In this document: piece after piece, positions 20,202 through 30,711 of the stretch
Layout: every line of letters begins with the position of its first letter
How positions within the stretch are numbered: position 1 is the first letter of the stretch
Assembly: GCA_036346275.1 (NCBI GenBank)
Contig: CM070723.1
Location: 31,378,176-31,442,175, forward strand
Length of the DNA stretch: 64,000 nt
DNA from: Otatea glauca
Lineage: Eukaryota; Streptophyta; Magnoliopsida; Poales; Poaceae
Direction of reading: 5' to 3'
Made by a program: the position numbers and the translations under genes
The notes under the pieces: generated by a model
Told to the model about the DNA's origin: nothing
What the model saw: the letters and a program-made list of their open reading frames with translations, nothing else
The model's database searches: none

Positions 20202-23200
20202 TGTTAGGAAAACGGGGCCGAAAGACCCAGTAAATTTGAAAAATTTATTCCCTTTCCCGGATCGATCATCGTATGGATTAGAACCAAGATTAGCGATAAA
20301 ACGGAAAGTACACGAACGTGTATCGTGGTCTAGGAGAGCAAGATGAAGCTAGTAGCTCGTAGCTTCAACACCTGGACGTGGCAGCGGAAGTGGACTCCGT
20401 CGGATCTTTGCAGCAAAGCAGCTACGTCCTTCAGGTATCCACACGAACAGGCACCAGACACCGTACGCCAGTATGCTAGTACCGGATAGCTTGACTCTCG
20501 TGATAAAATCTGAATTGGGTGAAACACTTTCACCCTTTCCTTTTCATCCTATTCCTTTCTCTCCTTCTCTTGATTCTTAGAGAAAACCTTTTTTCTCTCA
20601 CTTCTCAATAGCCAGGAGAGGGTCCTTTAAACAGGCAGAGAAAGTCGGTGATACAGTACAGCGGGAACACTCTAGCAGAGGCGGTGATACAGTAAGCCTG
20701 TTCGGCAGCAAATACCGACATGCTACAGTGCACCTCTGCTACAATGATTTCAGCATAAAAATCATATTTTTATGCAGATTCGTGGCCCTTTTGTAAATAA
20801 TCAGATATCATGTTCAATCGCATTGACATGTATGTCACAAGAGAAGCTTTCATAAATCTATCTTGAGCCTATTCTTGTGTGTGACCCTTTAGGTTCATGC
20901 TATGTTGGCAATAAATCGAAAAACTCTTTTTCCGATTTATTAGTCGCAAGTGGCTCCTAGCAAAACATAACGACTACCCAAATTGCATGAATGTCATTTA
21001 TCCGACAAACTTTCAATGATTAAATGTTGGTCCTTTTGTTAGTTTGATATCATGGTTTAACTCAAGGTTGAGGTCTGTCATCCTTTGTCGGGACCCGGAT
21101 TTGCAAATCTGAAACCCTCTGTGTATACTGCACAAGTCCAAGATCACGCTAGTGCACACAGTGGAAATATAGATGAAATATCATTCCATACAACGAATTA
21201 ACTAAGAAGAAGCAAATTATTATTAAATAAAGCAAACGACCTTATGGTCAAAGTTTACACCAATATGCCTTAAGGGCTTACGAAACAAAAAACTATTACA
21301 GCGGAAAAGATAACTTGGGCCATTCGACATGCCACTGGCAATCGTCTGGAGAACTCCTTCCTAATCCACGTAGTCTTCATAGAATTCCTCCTCATGATAT
21401 TCAGCATTTCCTGATCCTTCCTTAGCAACTAATCAACAAAGGCGTATAGCCGTGAGTACAAAAAGTACTCAACAAGCCGTAAGGAATTGATGCAATATAT
21501 TCATGCACGGCTTGACAAGGATGGCCATATGGTTCATTTGCAGAAAGCAATAACTTGAATTGAAATACAATAAATAGATTGAAAGCACATTTATGAAAAG
21601 ATAAATAAATAACTGATAGATCAATGGTAGACAACATGAACAGAATGGCGAGGCATCACCCTACACCTTCTAAAACAAGTATCGACCGATAAATTCAACA
21701 GTATTACTTTAGACAACAAAACAACAGTGAACTCCTCGTTCACATCCAAACAATTCCACATTTCACACTTTATAAAATACTCTATACCCCATGTGAAATT
21801 CTCGGGCTTGTCCATGACCGCGGACACGGCTATTCGAATAGTTTTACACTCTGCAGAGGTTGTACAACTTTACCCACAAGACATGATTTCTCATCTTGCC
21901 ACGCGATAAACACACTTCCTTTGGTGTGTTGGCGGAGAATCAGGACAAAGCCTTTACAATGCACTGTCTAAACTTGGTACTGCCCGCTAAGGTTTCGCCC
22001 CTTAGGGCCCCCTCTTGCGCCTTGCGAATCTACCCGTCCATCCCGAAACCCACACCACCAATTGGCAGTACTAAAGGCTAGATATTACAAATTAATCAGT
22101 TAAGTCTGTCCCATACCAGACATGTGGTAGTACGGTTAGGCCCAGTTCAATGGCGCACAAGATTAAGTCCTTAAGTTGTTTCAGGCAAGACATCCACATC
22201 CCAATGTGCTAGAAAGCACCCCCTTTACTGCACGATCACTTGCCCGAGGGAAAACAATTCGTTCAACCAAAACCAGTGGCAAACCCCGCCATGGTACAAC
22301 AAATTTTACAGCAGTGGCTAATGGCCACGATTCAATATCTCATTAAGTCAAGATTAACATTAATCACATGCGACATGAATCCCAACGTATATCTAAGCAT
22401 GTCTAAGCATAGCTACGATAACCCAACGTTGGTATAATGATTATGTCCAACTAGTAATATCCCAACCTAGGTTTAACAATGGATACATGGCTTCCCAATA
22501 ATCAAGGTGGCATAATGACAACTAGGTATATAGCTATTCCCATGAAATAATCATTGATACACAAATAGCATGCAATTGTATAAAACAAATTACTTTGCAA
22601 ACATCGGATCAATATGATCAAAGCTTACGACTTGCCTTGCTGATCTAGTGCTGAGTCTTGGTCTTCAAAGTCTCCGTTCGCTCCCTCGGAATTAGCGTCT
22701 ACCAGAAAAGAAAGCAATGAATACAAATAAATACAAAACAGAGACTCAAACAAGCTCAAAACTGAAAATAAATGGCTTTGGAATGTAAAGCTTGATTTTA
22801 GAAAAATTAGAAACATGAATCGCCTCAATCGGAGTTCGTATGAGTGAGAACGGGCCTCCGAAAGATTAAATTCAGAGAAAAAGACTGAAAATCAGAAAAT
22901 CCGAATTTCCCGATTTATTTTTCTATTGGAAAATCGATTTATTGCGCAACGCTGACGTCATCCATAATTTGAAGGACTGGGTCCACGGCATTGTCCGGTT
23001 CACGGTGCACCCGGTGCACGGCTGACATCGGCGCTTGCGTCAACATTAGGGCTGAGGTGGCGGTTGACGACGCGGCCACGCAGACGCTGACGAGGCAGGC
23101 CATGCGTCGCGCATCCGACGGCTGCGATCGGATCGGACGGTGGAAAACGAGGGCGCGGGAAGCGGTGGCGCGGCACGATCTGGGGCATCCATCGTAGATC

Positions 23201-24715
23201 GGACGGCCATAAATTTCGACGGGGACCGACGGCGAGCGGCGGAGGGCAAGGCTCACCGAACACGGAGAAGAGGGCACGATTACGTCGAAGTAGCACCGGA
23301 TCTACCTCGGTTCGATGCGGATCCGGAAGAGGGGAGCACGAGCAACCCGAAGAGGCACGCGGATTCGGTAGAGAGGCACCAGGGCGGCTAGACGATGGGG
23401 AAGAATAGCTCAAACGGCGGCGCTACTCCGGTGAGCTTGATCTCGGCAGCGAAGGCGTCTCGGGCGCGAAGAACGGAGCGACAAAGGCAGCGCGGAGAGA
23501 GGAACCTTGGGAGGGGTGCGACGATGGCTTTAAATAGCCCTGGAAGGCGTGGGCAGCGTGGACTCCAAGACGGTGCCAACATGGACTTGGCGACGGCGGT
23601 GGCTAGGGTTTCACGGGGCACGGCGCTAGGCCGGTTGGGCTACGCGCGAGCGAGCGGACTGGCTGGGCCGGGGCGGGGCAGGCCGAAGGAAAGCGTAGCG
23701 AGCCGAGGCGAAGCGGGCCGATGGGCCAAGCGGCGCGAAAAGAGATGGGCCGCGCGGGGGAAATCTGCATGAAGGAAAAATTTGGGAATAAAAATCATTT
23801 TCTGAATTAAGAAAATTCCAAAAATTTGAATGAGTGCAAATAAATAGCAAATAAATTCAGAAAAATTCCTTGGATCACATTGAACCAACTAAAACTGAAA
23901 ATCTTTAGTTTGATGAATATTTTAGTCAAATTAAATCCTTTCGTTAATGGAATATCCAAATTAAGCTGGAATTAATTCAAGAAAAATGCAAATGGTTTAT
24001 TTTTGAATTCAACATTCCAAAACTCAATTTTTGGGATGTTACATCCTTGCACTGTTAAACTGATTTTCTCGATTCTCTGAAATAGACTAATAAGATCGAT
24101 CGATTAACAACTTTAATCGTTCGGGCATGGCCATGCACATTCTTTAGTCTGTTTCATCGAGTGGCCTATTGATATCATTCCCTCAGTATGAGGAGGACAA
24201 ATTCCATCTTGATCATACACTTCCCTCTGCATGATTCAATGTATACCCGAGTGTTGTCCTTATGATTATCCAGTTACGGACAAAGTTAGACAACATCAAA
24301 GCATACCATCCGCATGTAGGAAACTGTGTTGATCTCAAGTCTAAGGATCAATCATTATCATTGTATGCAACAACTTATGATACTAATCAAATTCTCAAAA
24401 AGGTGTTTGACAAACGGGTCAGTCCAATAGCTTGTACACTTACATATATTCACATGATTGAATGGTATCACATACCCATAATCTATGAAACGTGATTATC
24501 AATCAATTCATGTGCTTGTTTTGAATAAAGTTTATTGGTGTCCTACCCAATAAATAAACAAAGGACAATTTATAATAATGCCATAATCAAATTACAGAGT
24601 TTCATGATCAAGTCACTACTTGATGATCTATAATATGACATTATTAAAGGAACAACATAAGCATAAATACATGATAATCATGATCATGATTGGCCTCTTG
24701 GGCATATTTCCAACA
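20202..24715 (-). mobile_element. Angela-like solo LTR, minus strand, split by another LTR
   Basis: Read on the minus strand it starts TGTTGGAAATATGCCC (24715) and ends ...TTTTCCTAACA (20202). It is flanked by the exact target duplication ATTTC (20197-20201 and 24716-24720) within E1 gag. Without the LTR inserted at 21086-24043 (and one copy of its target duplication) it is about 1.55 kb, the same as its relative at 10666-12223, with which it shares long matches. The two relatives face each other across about 8 kb. Confidence 0.9.
21086..24043 (-). mobile_element. 2.96 kb solo LTR (gypsy, perhaps Tekay-like) inside the Angela-like LTR
   Basis: Plus-strand ends are TGTCGGGACC and ...GATGTTACA. 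They are flanked by the exact duplication TCCTT (21081-21085 and 24044-24048). Read on the minus strand it opens TGTAACATCCC, an opening remembered for chromovirus-type LTRs in grasses, and this decides the strand given. No gag or pol text occurs in it. Frames in its GC-rich part (22990-23770) appear on both strands at once and are not genes. A partial relative lies at 41664-43058. Confidence 0.85.
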
Positions 24716-25710
24716 ATTTCTACTATCTTTGTCAAGAGATTCTTTTACATGGTTCACAAGCTTACCTTCGAATTCGGTTCATTTTTAGAATGATTTGGAA
24801 TGCTGATTCCATGAATACTTTTTCTCTGGTAGTCTAGAACTTAGAATTTCCGACTTAAGCTCTGTTCGCTAGAAATTCAGGGAATCGGTAACAGATTATG
24901 TTAAAAAATTTATAGAAGTGAGAAATTGATGTTTTAGCGTTACTTTACCTCATAACCAGTTAGATGATTTAGCCTTCCACGGATTGGTTCCCCGGCTGAG
25001 GGAGAAATTTGGCGGACAGGAGTTCACTGATTTAAGTCACTTATTGCATAGGGTATCGGCTCAAGAAAGCCATTTTATAGATAATAGAGGCTTTAGAGAT
25101 AAATTCAAAGTCAATAACAATAACAAGGATAAGGATAAAGCCAAGGTTAACCACGTCGAGTATTGCGCAAGCGATTCCTCTGAAGACGACGAGACTGAAA
25201 TAAATATAGCCGAGTGGGTCAAAGGATCTAAGAAGTTGTTAGTCTGTTCCTGGCTTAAGTCGACTAAAAATAAGTCAGAAATAAAATACACTTTTGATGT
25301 CTCCAAATGTGACTGTATTTTCGACTTAGTTCTACAAGAAAAGATTATACGGTTGCCCAAGGACATATTATACCATCGGCTAATGAAATTTAAAAGCGAA
25401 GATATTGCAAGTGGAACTATTCTTTTTCTCATAATACTAATGATTGCAATATTTTTCGACAGCGAATACAATCGGCTATAGAGGACGGCCGACTCAAGTT
25501 TCCGAAGAGACGATGATGCAGGTGGATGCTAAACCATTTCCAATTAATATGGTTCAATGTTGTGGAAAAGGAAAAGAACCGATGTAGGAAACATGGTTAA
25601 AAGTTGCACGTCATGTTGACGTTTAGTCGAGTTCCAATGGTAAAGGGACCCTAAAAATTACGGTCAGCTAACTATAAATAGAAACCAACCGTGAGGGGAA
25701 AAGTTCAAGG
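24716..25710 (+). pseudogene. gypsy E1 gag C-terminal part
   Basis: The text resumes after the LTR with the TDYVKKFIEVRN-like segment. An open frame follows at 24984-25481: VPRLREKFGGQEFTDLSHLL, HRVSAQESHF, a Lys/Asn-rich basic stretch, DSSEDDETEINIAEW, then FDVSKCDCIFDLVLQEK. A frameshift near 25385 hides the CKWH-type Cys/His motif seen in related gags. The region after it in the original frame reads IQSAIEDGRLKFPEETMMQ. It ends at the G2 element (25711). Confidence 0.8.
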
Positions 25711-27202
25711 TGATGAGGCCATAACGGCCCAGAAAGCCATACTTCTATCTCAAGCCAAGACAAGGGCCCAACAACTTCTGATGCTCCAAGCCTAGCCCAA
25801 GATCAAGCCCAATTCGTTCACGAGTCCAGTTCGGCCCTCAGGAGCAGTCCAACTAAAAATGATCATATCTAGGTCATACGAAGTCTGTTTGAGGCGTTCT
25901 TGGACTCTACAGAGAAGCACACGACGAGATCTTTCCAACGGAAGTGGTTTCACATCCAAACTCCTTCTAGATCGACAGAAATCGTCAACTCAATATGACA
26001 AACAGAATCTGCCACGTGCTCCGCCACCTCCACTTGGGTCCAAAGGACTTGTACGACCTAGGGTTGCACGGCCACCCCCTTAACCGACTCCCTTTCCTTC
26101 ATCCTCTTATATATTCAGTAGTTATCTCTAGAATAGTTGGGTTTTGCTTAGATTACAACTAGACACTTTGTTAGTTTTTCGCAGTTCATCGGTTTGTGGA
26201 ACCCCAACTTGTGTGCTTAAAATTATTTGCAATTTCTGATTGCATCTTCTGATGAGACCATGCCAGCCCAGCAAGCCATGCTTCTATCTCAAGCCCAACA
26301 ACTTCTGATGCTCCAATCCTAGCCCAAGATCAAGCCCAATTCGTTCACGAGTCCAGTTCGACCCCCAGGAGCAGTCCAACTAAAAATGACCATATCTTGG
26401 TCATACGAAATCTGTTTGAGGCGTTCTTGGACTCTACAGAGAAGCCCACGACGAGAGCTTTCCAACGGAAGTAGTTTCATATCCAAAATCCTTTTAGATC
26501 GGCAATAATTGTCAAATCAATATGACAAACAGAATCTACCAGGTACTGCGCCACCTCCACTTGGGCCCAAAGGCCTTGTACGACCTAGGGTTTCACGGCA
26601 TCCCTTGGCCGCCCCCTTGCCCTCTTCCTCATATATATTCAGTAGCCATTGCTAGAATATATGGGTTTTGCTTAGATTACAACTAGACACTTTGTCAGTT
26701 TTTCGCCGTTCATCAGTTTGTGGAACCCCAACTCGTGTGCTTAATATTATTCGCAATTTCAGATTGCAGCTTCTACGTTCTTGCTTGTGTTATCGATTCA
26801 CATGTAGGGATAAGCCTTCTTGGTGAGGTCAACCGTGTTTGTGCGTGGTTGATAACCAATGAAGCCGTGGTGTAGCGATTGCAAGGTTCGAATCAGTTCT
26901 GATTGGAAGCCGGATCGTCAACATCGAGTTCTCCACCAATCGACTTACTACTACCTGTCAGAAGATCGGGCCACCGTTCCCATCATCTTCTACGTTCTTG
27001 CTTGTGTTCTCGATTCGCATGCAAGGATAACCCTTTTTGGCGAGGTCAACCATGTTTGTGCGTGATTGATAACCAAAGGAGCCGTGGTGTAGCGATTGCA
27101 GGGTTCGGATCAGTTCTGATTGGAAACTGGATTGTCAACGCCGAGTTCTCCATCAATCGACTTACTACTACCTGTCGGAAGATCGGGCCACCGTTCCCAT
27201 CA
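25711..27202 (+). repeat. 5' LTR of G2, split by a solo LTR of the same family
   Basis: The first part is 25711-26249 and the second 26991-27202, joined across a nested LTR. It starts TGATGAGGCC and ends CCCATCA, then PBS-like TAGTATCAGAGC at 27205-27216 (one change from TGGTATCAGAGC). Without the nested LTR it is 751 bp. Confidence 0.88.
26250..26985 (+). mobile_element. solo LTR of G2 inserted in a G2 LTR
   Basis: A complete 736 bp LTR, TGATGAGACC...TTCCCATCA, is flanked by the exact duplication TCTTC (26245-26249 and 26986-26990). Removing it and one copy of TCTTC restores GCATCTTCTACGTTCTTGC, which reads through in the uninterrupted copy at 38530. Confidence 0.92.
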
Positions 27203-28584
27203 AGTAGTATCAGAGCCTCGGTTGCCCTATAAGTAATTCTTGTATCCCCACTTTTATTTTGCCATCGTCCTAGAGTCCAAAAAAATTGCCCTACAAAAAG
27301 TTCATCTTCGATTCCGCTATCCTAGAACCCCTTGTGCCTTTGCAATTTTCGTTTCAGTTTCGCTTTGTTGAATTTATGTCCATCGTCGTCATCTTGTTGC
27401 TGGTTTGAGGTCGTGATCCTAGTTTCTAGTTGTCCCTTTCCATTGCCCTAGTTCTTGTTTTGCACCGTTAGTCATCCCACCACCGCCAACCCTTGAACCG
27501 AACTGAGTCCTACTTGATTTGTCCCTACCGTCGCTCTGCATTATATATCACGCTTCGCAAACCCTAGATATGTCGCGAGCCGCCTTGTGTCAATTACCCT
27601 GCACAGTTGGCCACCCTTTCTCACCCGCTATCCTATTGTTATTTTAGCCCTAACCAGAAGGAAGAAGTGAAGTCGCAGTCAATTCTAGATTACGAAGTGT
27701 TAAGTAAAACAGCCATAACTTTTGCATATGAACTCCGATTGGGGCATACTTTTTTTGTTTCGAAGAGGATGACGATGCACACCTGAAAATTCCACAAATC
27801 AAAGACTTGTGCAATTTTTGACCCTCAAAATCAGCCTCTAAGACCAAGTTCCGAGCCCCGAAAGTTTCCTATGCTGTTTTTGCCCATTTTTCGATCATCT
27901 GTTTAACGTTTTCTCTCATTCCAAAATATGAGATTTTTGTTTTGCCTTTCAGTAAAAAGAAAGGAAAACAAAAGGCAAGTACAAAAAAATAAAAAAGAAG
28001 AGCCGCACTGAAATAAATCAGAGAGAAGAAAAGAAGCAAAAAGAGGGAAACAGAAGGAGATAATCAGAATTGCTTGCGTCCTTTGAGTCCTATGTGCTTT
28101 GATATATCCCTTGCTAGGTTGAAATAGTTCTACGAACACATTTAGGCTAGCAACTGTGACAAGTACGTTGGACATTTATTCAGCTTGCTAATCTGATTTC
28201 GATATTTCTTATTCCTTCCTACTAAATATTGCCTTCCGAGCTCCACATACTTCTTATCAGTTCAGGTTATCCTTTGCAATCGCTTCGCTCACGTCCTTAC
28301 GGTATCACGAACTAGCCACCGGTTTTGCCACCCACTGCTTTGGTAAGAACCTTGCAAGAGCTCGGTAAGACGCGTGAGAGTTTATGATCCCACTGTCCAG
28401 TACCTAGAAGTTGATAGGGATAATACTTTGTGCTATCTTCTGTTTTCTACTAGCAAAGGCAGGGGTACCAGAGGACCAGGACGGTAACCAGTGTGTTCTT
28501 CATAACGAGCTCCGAGAGATTCTTTGAGAGATGAATGAGACTATGAACAAGAAAATTCAAAACATGGAGAATGCACTTGACATA
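27203..28584 (+). other. 5' leader and gag start of G2
   Basis: There is no convincing long frame in the first 1.3 kb, which is leader sequence typical of gypsy elements (CATAACTTTTGCATATGAAC-like text near 27715). At 28531 a short frame begins MNETMNKKIQNMENALDI, probably the gag start, and is cut at 28585 by the copia LTR. The bases just before the cut are ACATA. Confidence 0.55.
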
Positions 28585-28675
28585 TGAAGGACCATGTGGA
28601 GGTCCATCCTTGCTTGTGATGAGTATTTGACTTTATATGATCTAGGATAGCTTAGATTTGAGTTTGTATTTAAAT

Positions 28676-28970
28676 GTGATCTTCATGTGTTGGCCGAACC
28701 AAATTTTTGTGATCTTCATGTGTAGGCCGGACCAAATTTTTGTGATCTTCATGTGTAGGCCGGACCAAAATTTTGTGATCTTCATGTGTAGGCCGGACCA
28801 AATTTTTATGATCTTCATGTGTAGGCCGGACCGAATTTTTGTGATCTTCATGTGTATAACGCACCAAATCGCGATGGTTTTCATGTGTATAACGGACCAA
28901 ATCGCGATGGTTGTCATGTGTACTACGGACCAAATCGCGATGGTTCTCATGTGTACTACGGATCAATTTT
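28676..28970 (+). repeat. 33 bp minisatellite in the copia LTR
   Basis: About nine units of GTGATCTTCATGTGTAGGCC plus GGACCAAATTTTT occur. The last four units change to ATAACG/CTACGG and TCGCGATGG. The 33 bp unit is a multiple of three, so it gives 11-residue repeats in open frames on both strands (for example RPDQIFVIFMC). These are not genes. The LTR at 7467 has a different, 107 bp duplication at this place. Confidence 0.9.
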
Positions 28971-29831
28971 ACTCGCGTGTAGTAATATGAATTTTTGAAA
29001 GTTTTCCCGTGCTCAAAAAATTATTTGGTCTACATGAAAGTTGTAGAGAATTTCAAGACGCATCTTTTTTATGTTGACAAGTGTTTCATTTGAGCAACAT
29101 AAAAAATCATATAAAATCGGGAAGGTTAATAGAGATTCTCACGTGTACTACGGACCAATTTTCCAGCGTGCAGTAATATGAATTTTTGAGGGTCTTCTCC
29201 TGCTCGAAAAATTATGTGTTCTACATGAAAGTTGTAGATAATTTCGAAACACAACTTTTTCATGTTGACAAGATTTTCAGTAGAACAACATATAAAATCA
29301 TAACAAATTGAGAAGATCCTGCTATATTGAAAACAGCTTGTCTGCATTTGGTTGAAATGCTTCGGTCCGTTTTTGGTTTTTCTTTTCTAACCCCGACTCG
29401 TGATCGAATTGTTGTGATGGGTTCATGGTGGATCCAAGAAGGGATTTCTTGTCTTTGTGAATGTAGGACTTCATTTGGTGGTCATGGTGAGGCGAAGGGA
29501 GGCTGGAAGTAGGCATGGGATAGCCGGAGGTTCAAGTTGGCCGGAAGTTCGCCGGAAGATGACCGGAGATGAAGTCGGTGCAGTTCCAAGAGACAAGAGA
29601 TTAGTGGAGAAGCTAGCTTATCACTACTTGGATCAAGAAGAGCTGTAGGGTTGCAGTTCTGGAAGATAAAGTAGTGGATAAAGTGTAGCTTGCTGTTAGG
29701 TGTACTAAGAAAGTACCTGAGTGTAGTTGAGAGTTGTTGAGAGTGACAGTGTAAGGATCAAATCCTGGCTCTTGAAAGTTGGCTTAGGATTGAAGCAAGA
29801 CATCCAAGGGTGGGAATTGATCCTAGGTCAC

Positions 29832-29863
29832 TATAAATAGAGGGGTAGGGGCAGCCTCCCCTC
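29832..29863 (+). promoter_or_regulatory. TATA box and downstream hairpin, copia copy III LTR
   Basis: TATAAATAG is at 29832-29840. The hairpin arms are 29840-29849 (GAGGGGTAGG, the T bulged) and 29855-29863 (CCTCCCCTC), nine pairs. Position and shape match the copy I/II LTR, where the bases differ but pairing is kept. Confidence 0.65.
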
Positions 29864-30658
29864 TTTGAAGGTTCTGACGTTTTTGCTGCTCATTTGAGTT
29901 TTGCCCACTTTGTTGTGAGGCTTTGTAAACCTCCCTTCCAGAAATGAAATGTTCTTCATTTATGTTCTAGTTTCATTTCCTTTACGCATTTACATTACGC
30001 ACTTAAATTCTGCTATCTAAATTCCGCATTTACTTACTTGCAATTTACTTTACGTATTTTGGATTTGCCTCATCTCCTTCTACATGCTATTGAATCTTTG
30101 TTGAAATTCATGGTTGATGAACTCTTCTCTTGATTCGATGCTTTCAATCATTTAGGCAATCCTTCTGTTCTTGTTGCAAGTTGTAAATCTGTGTGTTCTT
30201 GAAGTGTGTAAAACGTGTGACTTGCAGTTCTTTAGTTTTGATTTGCTTCTGGTTCTTGTTGCAAAGAATGAGAGATTGATTGGATGAATGTTCACTCAGA
30301 GCATATCCAAATTCTCTAAGCAACCCTGGTTCAAGTTCTGCAAAGAAACTGATGTTTTGTTCCTTCATGATGAATTCTTAATTGATCGAGTTTTGGTGTT
30401 TACTCTTGTGCTATCTTGCTTGCTGTGACGTATGAGAAGGCATTCAAAGTCTATCTTGATCATTAGAATCTCACAAGCAAGCCAAGATCACAGATTGGCT
30501 TTTGGAGTCGTGCTGTTTTCAGAACACTGCTTGTGTTTTTCTAGTCTCTGTTCTTTACAAGCAGTATTGAGTCTTTTGACTACCATTTGTCCAAGAGGTG
30601 GGAAAATTTATTTTGGGACCATTCACCCCCCCTCTGGTCACCATCTCGGTCTTTCAAT

Positions 30659-30670
30659 TGGTATCAGAGC
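30659..30670 (+). other. primer-binding site, copia copy III
   Basis: TGGTATCAGAGC, exact complement of the initiator Met-tRNA 3' end, lies two bases after the LTR end CA (30655-30656). Confidence 0.9.
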
Positions 30671-30711
30671 CGGTTTTGCTCTTTCATAGATCTTGACCGG
30701 TCTCAAGAGCC

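Larger units (their letters stand above)
28585..30656 (+). repeat. 5' LTR of copia copy III
   Basis: It starts TGAAGGACCATGTGGAGG and ends ...GTCTTTCA. It is 2072 bp long. It has a 33 bp minisatellite in U3, TATA at 29832, a hairpin at 29840-29863, and the R-U5 block (CTACATGCTATTGAATC, ATCATTTAGGCAATCC) once only, unlike the duplicated LTR at 7467. Confidence 0.88.

Noticed and set aside
22939..23772. Several GC-rich frames on both strands, up to 137 codons
   Set aside because: They lie inside a solo LTR, overlap on opposite strands and show only Arg/Pro/Ala-rich text from base composition.
28680..28970. CRISPR-like spaced repeats
   Set aside because: Units are contiguous tandem repeats without unique spacers, in plant nuclear DNA.
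28642..28990. Long overlapping frames on both strands with an 11-residue repeat
   Set aside because: They arise from the 33 bp minisatellite, whose unit is a multiple of three; no domain and no gene context.
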